DNA of 11,693 bases from Pseudolabrys sp. Lineage in GTDB: Bacteria > Pseudomonadota > Alphaproteobacteria > Rhizobiales > Xanthobacteraceae. This document shows, in pieces, positions 6,637 to 11,693 of the stretch. The stretch's first letter is position 1. Each line of letters begins with the position of its first letter. Location of the stretch: positions 1-11,693 of the forward strand of contig JAHCKF010000069.1 in assembly GCA_026125925.1 (NCBI GenBank), written 5' to 3'. Made by a program: the position numbers and the translations under genes. The notes under the pieces were generated by a model. The model made no database searches. It was given only the letters and a program-made list of their open reading frames with translations, and had not been told where the DNA came from.

Positions 6637-6671
6637 AAGCGAGCGGCGGGCTCCGTCCCGCTGCTCGTTTT
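6637..6671 (+). terminator. Rho-independent terminator of the cheW-chemoreceptor unit
   Basis: GAGCGGCGGG (6641-6650) pairs with CCCGCTGCTC (6657-6666) with one wobble, around loop CTCCGT. The stem can be extended outward through AAGC (6637-6640) into the GTTTT tail at 6667-6671. A GC-rich stem followed by a short T-run is the standard intrinsic terminator design. Confidence 0.8.
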
Positions 6672-6722
6672 AGCGTTTCGTGCGGCTTGAAATCGCCTCG
6701 ATTCCAGCCGAAAACCCGCAGC

Positions 6723-7766
6723 ATGAACAGCGAGTTGCGATCGGGCCGAGGCGCTGGGCGGCGTATCCCGTTTTTCTGCGCATTTGCGCTGGTTTTGGCC
6801 CTCGCTGGTGCGGCCGCGCCGGACCGCGTGCTCGCCCAGGCCGGTAATTCCGGTTCGCTGTTTTCCGCCTCGCCCTCGCTCGGCGCGTTTCCCCCGGCGC
6901 CTGCGCCCGGTCGCGGCGGCGGTGGCGACGGCTTCGGCGCCGGCGGCATCTTGGCACCGCCCATGCGCGGCCCTCCGGCCATTGCGCCGACGCCGATGGT
7001 GCCAGCCGGGCAGGTCGCGCTGGCGCTGTCGGCCCGCTTCGGTACCGAGGCGCCGCCGATCACCGGCGGGCTGACCTGGCGCGTTTACGGGGCCAAGCCG
7101 CAGCCGGACGGAAATTTCCCGCTGCTTCGCGAGGACAAATCGCCGGCGCCGACGATCGTGCTGCCGGCCGGCGCTTACATCGTGCATGTCGGTTTTGGCC
7201 TGGCCAACGCGGTCAAGCCGGTGACCTTGCGCGGCTCCACCGTGCGCGAGGAATTCGATTTGCCGGCGGGCGGTCTGCGCATGGAAGGCAAAGTCGGCGA
7301 TGCGCGTATTCCGGCGGCGCAGATCTCGTTCGATGTGTTCAAAGGCAGCCAGTTCGAGACCAGCGATCGCCGGCCGATCGCCGAGCATATCGCCAGCGGC
7401 GCCGTGGTCGTCGTGCCGGACGGCACCTACTACATCGTGTCGAACTACGGCGACGCCAATTCGGTGGTGCGGTCCGATATTCGCGTCCAGGCCGGCAAGC
7501 TCACCGATGTCGTCGTCAACCACCGCGCCGCGGTCATCACGCTCAAGCTGGTGAACGAGAAGGGCGGTGAAGCGTTGGCCAACACGGCGTGGTCGGTGCT
7601 GACGCCGGGCGGCGACGTCATCAAGGAATCGATCGGCGCCTTTCCGCGGGTCGTCCTCGCCGAAGGCGAGTATCGCGCCATCGCCCGCAACGAAGGCAAT
7701 GTCTTCGAACGCGAGTTCAAGGTCGTGACCGGCGTGGACGGCGATGTCGAGGTGCTGGCCAAGTAG
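6723..7766 (+). CDS. Secreted protein of unknown function with three repeated beta-rich domains
   Basis: I do not recognise a named family. The 347-residue product has a signal peptide: Arg-rich start, hydrophobic FFCAFALVLALAGAAA at 17-32, and likely cleavage after Ala38 or Ala40. A Pro/Gly-rich low-complexity region covers about 50-95. Three copies of a repeat of about 80 residues follow, each centred on a turn of the type hydrophobic-x-x-G-x-Y: LPAGAYIV at 147, VPDGTYYIV at 231 and LAEGEYRAI at 312 (spacings 84 and 81). Each turn is followed by alternating hydrophobic strands. The pattern resembles small extracellular beta-sandwich modules (carboxypeptidase-regulatory or PEGA-like), but that is only a resemblance. 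The start is the first ATG after the terminator; its ribosome site is weak. The gene lies 32 bases before otsB and is probably co-transcribed with it. Confidence 0.8.
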   Translation: MNSELRSGRGAGRRIPFFCAFALVLALAGAAAPDRVLAQAGNSGSLFSASPSLGAFPPAPAPGRGGGGDGFGAGGILAPPMRGPPAIAPTPMVPAGQVALALSARFGTEAPPITGGLTWRVYGAKPQPDGNFPLLREDKSPAPTIVLPAGAYIVHVGFGLANAVKPVTLRGSTVREEFDLPAGGLRMEGKVGDARIPAAQISFDVFKGSQFETSDRRPIAEHIASGAVVVVPDGTYYIVSNYGDANSVVRSDIRVQAGKLTDVVVNHRAAVITLKLVNEKGGEALANTAWSVLTPGGDVIKESIGAFPRVVLAEGEYRAIARNEGNVFEREFKVVTGVDGDVEVLAK

Positions 7767-7788
7767 CGTGCGGCCGCCGAGTGATTGG

Positions 7789-7794
7789 AAGGAG
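7789..7794 (+). promoter_or_regulatory. Ribosome binding site deciding the otsB start
   Basis: AAGGAG lies four bases before GTG 7799. It supports that GTG start over longer upstream frames, which would overlap the preceding gene. Confidence 0.65.
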
Positions 7795-7798
7795 CGTC

Positions 7799-8587
7799 GT
7801 GAAGTCATCGAACGTCAACGATCCGAGCCGCGACGATGCCAATGCGGCGGCCTTACGGTCCTTCGCTGCGCTCGACCCTAACGCCATAGCGCTGCTGCTC
7901 GACGTCGACGGCACCTTGATCGATATCGGGCCGTCGCCGTTCGAGGTCGACGTCCCCGACAGCCTGAAAAGCTCGCTGGAACGTCTCTACGACCTCACCA
8001 ATGGCGCGCTCGCGCTCGTCAGCGGCCGCCCGATCCGCGATCTCGATAGGTTATTTGAGCCGCTTAGGCTGCCGGCGGTCGGTGGCCACGGCGCCGAGAT
8101 GCGGCTGGCGGAAGGCGCGGCAGTGGCGCGGGTTGAGGATCTGCCGCAGGCCCTGCGGTCGCGTCTCATCGCGGCGGCCGATCCGGCGGCCGGTGTCGAG
8201 TTCGAGGACAAGGGCTATTCGGTGGCGCTGCATTATCGGAAGGCGCCCGCGCATGCCGATCGTTTGCGCACCCATGTCAGCGCCAGCCGTGCCGCGTTTC
8301 CAGACGAGGCGACGGAGGTGCTGCCTGGTAAGATGATGATCGAGATCAAGCGCCCCGGCATCGACAAGGGCGGCGGCGTGCGCGAATTGATGCGCCATAA
8401 GCCGTTTCATGACCGAATGCCGGTTTTCATCGGTGACGATGTGACCGATGAAGCGGCATTTGCCGCATTACCGGGCTTCGGCGGCAAGGGATACTCAGTC
8501 AACCGCGAGTTTGACGGCTTGAGCGGCATTTTTTCGGCGCCGGACGAGGTTCGCCGCGCGCTGCAACAACTTGCAACATTAAAGTGA
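7799..8587 (+). CDS. otsB: Trehalose-6-phosphate phosphatase OtsB
   Basis: OtsB dephosphorylates trehalose-6-phosphate to trehalose in the cytoplasm, the second step of the OtsAB pathway. The 262-residue length matches E. coli OtsB (266). It is a HAD-superfamily enzyme. Motif I is LLLDVDGTL with Asp35 (nucleophile) and Asp37 (acid/base). Next come LALVSGRPI as motif II and GKMMIEIKRPGIDKGGGV, which carries the motif III lysine and cap contacts. Motif IV is GDDVTDEAAF with Asp213, Asp214 and Asp217. The GTG start is supported by AAGGAG at 7789-7794. otsA follows after 106 bases on the same strand. Trehalose protects against osmotic, desiccation and heat stress. Trehalose genes are often under EcfG in this group, but I found no GGAAC/CGTT pair near this gene. 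Confidence 0.95.
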   Translation: MKSSNVNDPSRDDANAAALRSFAALDPNAIALLLDVDGTLIDIGPSPFEVDVPDSLKSSLERLYDLTNGALALVSGRPIRDLDRLFEPLRLPAVGGHGAEMRLAEGAAVARVEDLPQALRSRLIAAADPAAGVEFEDKGYSVALHYRKAPAHADRLRTHVSASRAAFPDEATEVLPGKMMIEIKRPGIDKGGGVRELMRHKPFHDRMPVFIGDDVTDEAAFAALPGFGGKGYSVNREFDGLSGIFSAPDEVRRALQQLATLK

Positions 8588-8598
8588 ACTTATTGCAC

Positions 8599-8621
8599 CG
8601 TCAGGCGTTATTGCTCTGACG
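8599..8621 (+). repeat. Inverted repeat in the otsB-otsA spacer
   Basis: CGTCAG (8599-8604) and CTGACG (8616-8621) are perfect complements around an 11-base loop. No T-run follows, so it is not a clear terminator. An AT-rich stretch with TATAAA at 8648-8653 lies behind it and might be part of an internal promoter for otsA, but no -35 box fits. Confidence 0.35.
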
Positions 8622-8680
8622 TTAGCAGCACATGGTTGTATATTTCGTATAAACTTGCCTTCGCAAACGTCGGCGGTGGG

Positions 8681-8685
8681 GGAGG
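8681..8685 (+). promoter_or_regulatory. Ribosome binding site deciding the otsA start
   Basis: GGAGG, within a G-rich run, lies eight bases before TTG 8694. The resulting N-terminus [12 protein letters not shown] is the usual OtsA start. The earlier in-frame TTG at 8655 has no such site. Confidence 0.8.
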
Positions 8686-8693
8686 TTAGAACT

Positions 8694-10118
8694 TTGTCGC
8701 GACTCGTTGTGGTATCCAACCGTGTCGGCATTCCGGACGGCACCGCGCGAGCCGGCGGCCTGGAAGTCGCCATCAGACCGGCGCTGAAAAAGCGCGGCGG
8801 CGTCTGGTTCGGCTGGAGCGGCAAGGTCGCCGACGGCGTTCCCGGTCCCGCCAAGACGGTCACGCAGGACAAGGTCGATTACGTGACGATCGATCTGCCG
8901 CAGGATGACTACGACGAATTTTATAACGGCTTTGCCAACCGCGTCCTTTGGCCGATCCTCCATTACCGGCTGGATCTCGCCGAGTTCACGCGCCGCGATC
9001 TCGGCGGCTACTTCCGCGTCAATCAGTTCTTCGTGCAAAATCTTGAGAAGGTCCTGCGCCCCGACGATGTCATTTGGGTGCACGACTATCATTTGATGCC
9101 TTTGGCGCAGATGTTGCGCGAACGCGGCCACAAGAACCGCCTCGGTTTCTTCTTACACATTCCCTGTCCGCCGCCGGAAATCCTGACCGGTCTGCCGAAC
9201 CACGAGCGCGTGGTTGCCGCCTTGTGCGGTTACGACCTGGTCGGCTTCCAGACCGAGAACGACGCCAACAACTTCTCGCGCTATCTCGCCAACGAGGTCG
9301 GGCTGAAGCGTGCCAGCGACAGCGGCTTCCGTTATGAAGACCGTGTCGTCGATGTCGGCATCTTCCCGGTCGGCGTTGAAACCCAGCCCTTCGAGCGCAT
9401 GGCGCGTCGTGCTGCCGCATCGCAGTTCGTCAGCAAGGTGATGGCGAGCATGGCCGGCCGCGCCCTGATCATCGGCGTCGACCGGCTTGATTACAGCAAA
9501 GGCATTCCCGAGCGTCTCAACGCCTTCGAGCGCTTCCTCGCGAATTTCCCGGATTGGCGCGGTTTGGTGACCTACCTGCAGATCACGCCGCGCAGCCGTA
9601 CCGACATTCGCGAATACGCCGATATCGGCCGGCTGGTCGGCGAGGCGGTGGGGCGCATTAACGGCACCTTCGGCGAGGCCGCTTGGACGCCGCTGCGCTA
9701 CGTCAACAAGGCGCACAGCCGCACTGCGCTGGCCGGCCTGTATCGCTCGGCCCGCGTCGGCCTGGTGACGCCGCTGCGTGACGGCATGAATCTGGTCGCC
9801 AAGGAATTCACCGCGGCGCAAGACCCGGACGATCCCGGCGTCCTGGTGCTGTCGCGCTTCGCCGGCGCGGCGCGCGAATGCGGTGCGGCGCTGCTGGTCA
9901 ATCCTTACGATTCTGAGGGCGTCGCCATTGCCATCAACCGTGCCCTCGGCATGCCGGTAGAAGAACGGCGCATGCGCCACCAGGCCAATTTCGCCACTTT
10001 GGTGAAGAACGATCTGAGCCAGTGGGCAGAGCGGTTTCTCACCCTGCTGGACGGCCAGCCGAACGACGAGGCGACCGCCGGGCTGGCCGAGGTGATGCCG
10101 CGGCGGGCAGCCCGTTAG
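8694..10118 (+). CDS. otsA: Trehalose-6-phosphate synthase OtsA
   Basis: OtsA is a retaining GT-B glycosyltransferase (GT20) that transfers glucose from UDP-glucose to glucose-6-phosphate. The product, trehalose-6-phosphate, goes to OtsB. The length of 474 residues equals that of E. coli OtsA. Visible motifs are SNRVG near the N-terminus, the GGL donor loop at 21-23 and WVHDYHLMP with Asp131. [13 protein letters not shown] contains His155, [14 protein letters not shown] contains Arg264 and Lys269, and [12 protein letters not shown] contains Asp363 and Glu371. All correspond to known active-site residues of the family, so the enzyme looks intact. The start is TTG 8694, fixed by GGAGG at 8681-8685 and by family alignment. 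It is the last gene of the 6723-10118 run. The following cytochrome gene has its own regulatory site. Confidence 0.96.
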   Translation: MSRLVVVSNRVGIPDGTARAGGLEVAIRPALKKRGGVWFGWSGKVADGVPGPAKTVTQDKVDYVTIDLPQDDYDEFYNGFANRVLWPILHYRLDLAEFTRRDLGGYFRVNQFFVQNLEKVLRPDDVIWVHDYHLMPLAQMLRERGHKNRLGFFLHIPCPPPEILTGLPNHERVVAALCGYDLVGFQTENDANNFSRYLANEVGLKRASDSGFRYEDRVVDVGIFPVGVETQPFERMARRAAASQFVSKVMASMAGRALIIGVDRLDYSKGIPERLNAFERFLANFPDWRGLVTYLQITPRSRTDIREYADIGRLVGEAVGRINGTFGEAAWTPLRYVNKAHSRTALAGLYRSARVGLVTPLRDGMNLVAKEFTAAQDPDDPGVLVLSRFAGAARECGAALLVNPYDSEGVAIAINRALGMPVEERRMRHQANFATLVKNDLSQWAERFLTLLDGQPNDEATAGLAEVMPRRAAR

Positions 10119-10138
10119 CGCAGGCAGTGATGCGTTCA

Positions 10139-10152
10139 TTGATCTAGGTCAG
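10139..10152 (+). promoter_or_regulatory. FNR/FixK-type box upstream of the cytochrome c gene
   Basis: TTGATCTAGGTCAG matches the FNR/FixK palindrome TTGAT-N4-ATCAA at 8 of 10 defined positions, with a perfect left half. A TAGCAT at 10174-10179 could be the -10 hexamer, which would put transcription start near 10186. The box centre would then be at about -40.5, the classical activating position. The motif is seen; oxygen control is inferred. Confidence 0.6.
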
Positions 10153-10208
10153 GCGCGGCGGCGGGACGTGGGTTAGCATCCATGGCGAATCCACTGAAGG
10201 CTTCAGCG

Positions 10209-10520
10209 ATGACAAGACCTGCCGCGGCGTTTATGGCTCTTATTATGCTTGCCGCCTCGTCGCGAGCTGCCGAAGCGGCCGACGCCGCCAAGGGTGAGGC
10301 TTTGGCGAAGCGCTGGTGCGCGGCCTGTCATGTGGTGGCGCCGGATCAGCGCAGCGGCAACACCCAGACCTCGCCATTCTCCGCCATCGCCGCCAAACCG
10401 GGTTTCGATGCGGCGCAACTTGCGCTGTTTCTGCTGGCGCCCCATCCGAAAATGCCGGACATGGGGCTGTCGCGCAGCGAGGCGGCGGATCTCGCCGCTT
10501 ACATCGCCGCGCAAAAATAG
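10209..10520 (+). CDS. Small periplasmic c-type cytochrome (monoheme class I)
   Basis: This is a soluble electron carrier exported to the periplasm, where heme is attached to CAACH (residues 37-41, His41 as ligand). The likely sixth ligand is Met82 or Met85 in KMPDMGLS, and the end, LAAYIAAQK, is the usual last helix of class I cytochromes. The signal peptide has the hydrophobic core AAAFMALIMLAAS and probable cleavage after Ala23. About 80 mature residues remain. The start is taken as ATG 10209: GAAGG at 10196-10200 lies eight bases before it, and the predicted transcription start near 10186 excludes the ATG at 10182. An FNR/FixK-like box at 10139-10152 suggests induction under low oxygen. 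The redox partner is not visible here. Confidence 0.9.
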   Translation: MTRPAAAFMALIMLAASSRAAEAADAAKGEALAKRWCAACHVVAPDQRSGNTQTSPFSAIAAKPGFDAAQLALFLLAPHPKMPDMGLSRSEAADLAAYIAAQK

Positions 10521-10577
10521 CAGCGGGCCGCCCAGACACCGCGGTAGTGGAAATTTTCTGAAGACCCTGCTTTATCT

Positions 10578-10595
10578 CCTCTCAGAGTTGAGGGG
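10578..10595 (+). promoter_or_regulatory. Hairpin sequestering the ribosome site of the winged-helix gene
   Basis: CCTCTCA (10578-10584) pairs with TGAGGGG (10589-10595), seven pairs with one T-G wobble, around loop GAGT. The 3' arm contains the whole Shine-Dalgarno GAGGGG, seven bases before the ATG at 10603. When folded, the site would be hidden from the ribosome. This could be translational control or an RNA thermometer-like switch. The pairing is seen; the regulation is inferred. Confidence 0.45.
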
Positions 10596-10602
10596 CGATA
10601 TC

Positions 10603-11523
10603 ATGGTGCCTGATCATGCACCGGTGCCGGGCGGGGGCGACTTCGCTTCGGCCGAGGCGATGGACGCGTTGCAGCGCGATCCGCGGTTCGTGCAGGCCAT
10701 ACGGGCGACCGCGACGGGCCTGGCGTCGATGTATCACGGGCGTCATCTGCTGAATTGGCTGATGGACGACCGCGGCCGTCTGCTGCTCGGCTATCTGGCG
10801 ATCTATCTACATTCGACTCGGGACCGCAGCGACCCCGCATCCGGCCTGACGCCGACGCGCATGAAGGCGCTGTGCACCGAATTCGATGTGTGCAGTCCCG
10901 GCCGGACCGGCGCCATGTTGTCGCTGATGCGGTTCTCCGGCTATCTGACGCCGGACATCGATATCGCCGACCGCCGTCAGCGCCGCCTGGTCGCCACCGA
11001 CAAGCTGTACGCGCTGCTGCGCTCGCGGCTGAAGATGCATTACACGACGATCGCGCCGCTGTTCAGTGACGGCGCCGCCATGCTTGCGGCGCTCGACGAC
11101 AAGATCGTCGATGGCGCGCTGGTCGCGGCGATGGTCGGACGCTACCGCGCAGGCTTTCGTCTGATCTCGGCCGCTCCCGAACTCGGCCTGTTCGGCGTGC
11201 GCAATGGCGGCATGCTGATCTTGATGAGTCTGGTCGCCGCCGGCGAGGGCGATGATACCGTGCCACCGTCGCGCCCCGTGCCGGTCTCGATCGCGGCGCT
11301 GGCGCGGCGCTACGCTGTGTCACGGCCGCATGTGCTGAAGCTGATGCGCGAAGCGGAGGAGCAGGGTCTCATCGAGCGGCCGCAGGATGTGCCGGGGCAT
11401 GTGCTGCTCAAGCCGGCGATGAATCAAGCCGTGCGGCGGCTGCTGGCCTCGTCCTACCTGTTCCTGGCCGGCTGCATGCGCGAAGCTATTGCGCTGAGCG
11501 AGCACCGGCGGGCGGCCGGCTAG
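10603..11523 (+). CDS. Uncharacterised protein with two MarR-like winged helices
   Basis: I recognise no named family for this 306-residue protein. It appears to hold two DNA-binding-like winged helices. The first begins at about residue 82 (LTPTRMKALCTEFDVCSPGR), with a wing-like DRRQRRLVATDKL near 122-135, much as in MarR proteins. The second, at about 229-262, reads SIAALARRYAVSRPHVLKLM followed by REAEEQGLIE, a textbook helix-turn-helix. Helical segments lie between the two and at both ends. No signal peptide or catalytic motif is seen. The start ATG 10603 has AGGGG at 10591-10595, but that site lies in a hairpin. It may be a transcription regulator; its targets are unknown. Its stop codon lies in the loop of a GC-rich stem-loop, and thrS converges on it 26 bases away. 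Confidence 0.8.
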   Translation: MVPDHAPVPGGGDFASAEAMDALQRDPRFVQAIRATATGLASMYHGRHLLNWLMDDRGRLLLGYLAIYLHSTRDRSDPASGLTPTRMKALCTEFDVCSPGRTGAMLSLMRFSGYLTPDIDIADRRQRRLVATDKLYALLRSRLKMHYTTIAPLFSDGAAMLAALDDKIVDGALVAAMVGRYRAGFRLISAAPELGLFGVRNGGMLILMSLVAAGEGDDTVPPSRPVPVSIAALARRYAVSRPHVLKLMREAEEQGLIERPQDVPGHVLLKPAMNQAVRRLLASSYLFLAGCMREAIALSEHRRAAG

Positions 11524-11535
11524 CGGCCGCTCGCC
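11507..11535. terminator. GC-rich stem-loop between convergent genes
   Basis: GGCGGGCGGCC (11507-11517) pairs with GGCCGCTCGCC (11525-11535), eleven pairs with one wobble, around a 7-base loop that holds the winged-helix gene's TAG stop. It sits between two convergent genes, where a bidirectional terminator is expected. Neither strand has a T-run after it, so it is not a standard intrinsic terminator. Confidence 0.4.
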
Positions 11536-11549
11536 ATCGTCGAGTGCTG

Positions 11550-11693
11550 TCAGCCCTGCGCACGCTCGCGCTTGACGTCGGGCGGCAGGGCTTCCTCGGT
11601 CAGCATTTTCAGCGCGTCGTCGAGTGACATGACCTGGCTCTTGTCGGAGCCGAGGCGGCGGATCGAGACCTGCCGCGTCTCGGCTTCCTTCTT
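11550..11693 (-). CDS. thrS: Threonyl-tRNA synthetase, C-terminal end (gene runs off the window)
   Basis: ThrS charges tRNA-Thr with threonine in the cytoplasm. Only the last 47 residues are in the window, in frame from base 11693 down to the TGA at 11552-11550. They read KKEAETRQVSIRRLGSDK, then VMSLDDALKMLTEEALPP and a short basic tail. This fits the last strand and helix of the class II anticodon-binding domain: the conserved GxKExE-type start, a VSIRRLGS strand, and a final acidic helix. The N-terminal editing and catalytic domains lie outside. The call rests on a short piece; HisS, ProS and GlyS share the same fold, but this C-terminal pattern fits alphaproteobacterial ThrS best. The gene converges on the winged-helix gene. 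Confidence 0.8.
   Translation of the reverse strand, partial: KKEAETRQVSIRRLGSDKSQVMSLDDALKMLTEEALPPDVKRERAQG

Noticed and set aside
5624..7063. A 479-codon minus-strand open frame opposite the chemoreceptor and the secreted-protein gene
   Set aside because: It crosses a terminator and two well supported genes. Its product is low-complexity Arg/Gly/Leu-rich with no family features.
8655..8693. An otsA start at the upstream TTG 8655
   Set aside because: It has no ribosome site and adds 13 residues absent from OtsA. TTG 8694 has GGAGG at ideal spacing.
10182..10208. A cytochrome c start at ATG 10182
   Set aside because: It lacks a good ribosome site, lengthens the signal peptide with polar residues, and precedes the transcription start implied by the FNR/FixK-like box.
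1..11693. Mobile elements, CRISPR arrays, toxin-antitoxin pairs or defence genes
   Set aside because: No transposase, integrase, repeat-spacer pattern or known defence domain is visible. All large genes belong to ordinary core families.

Overview
The window is GC-rich chromosomal DNA with dense, short-spaced genes. Its gene families, codon use and promoter types point to an alphaproteobacterium, most likely of the order Hyphomicrobiales (Rhizobiales; Bradyrhizobium / Rhodopseudomonas / Xanthobacteraceae-like). That placement is inferred from family resemblance and from two regulatory signals typical of the group: a sigma-EcfG promoter and an FNR/FixK box. I see no IS element, phage gene, CRISPR array, tRNA or rRNA. 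The region reads as core genome rather than an island.

Layout. (1) 1-1087, plus strand: the C-terminal part of a rhomboid intramembrane protease cut by the window edge, then a two-CBS-domain protein behind a good match to the general-stress promoter (GGAAC-N17-CGTT). (2) 1124-3552, minus strand: a patatin-like phospholipase, then a translationally coupled pair of FMN-type proteins, a YdjA-like nitroreductase followed by a flavin-reductase-like protein. (3) 3553-4216: a 664-base divergent spacer with no convincing gene but several inverted repeats, including a possible three-way-junction RNA in the nitroreductase leader and AT-rich DNA before cheW. (4) 4217-6589, plus strand: cheW and a transmembrane chemoreceptor ending in a CheR/CheB tether pentapeptide (DWKEF), closed by a rho-independent terminator. 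(5) 6723-10118, plus strand: a secreted protein of unknown function with three repeats of about 80 residues, then otsB and otsA, which together make trehalose from UDP-glucose and glucose-6-phosphate. (6) 10139-10520: a small periplasmic cytochrome c behind an FNR/FixK-like box. (7) 10603-11523: an unrecognised protein with two MarR-like winged helices and a hairpin that covers its ribosome binding site. (8) 11550 to the right edge, minus strand: the last 47 codons of thrS.

How the genes fit together. CheW docks the chemoreceptor to CheA, so the two form a receptor-adaptor module. OtsA makes trehalose-6-phosphate and OtsB removes the phosphate. The secreted repeat protein sits 32 bases before otsB and is probably co-transcribed, though its role is unknown. 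The themes are stress and redox adaptation (CBS protein, trehalose, FMN reductases, oxygen-responsive cytochrome) plus chemotaxis. I found no clear multi-gene novel system. The most interesting points are regulatory: the EcfG promoter, the FixK-like box, the sequestered ribosome site and the structured leader. The two uncharacterised proteins, the triple-repeat secreted protein and the double winged-helix protein, come next.
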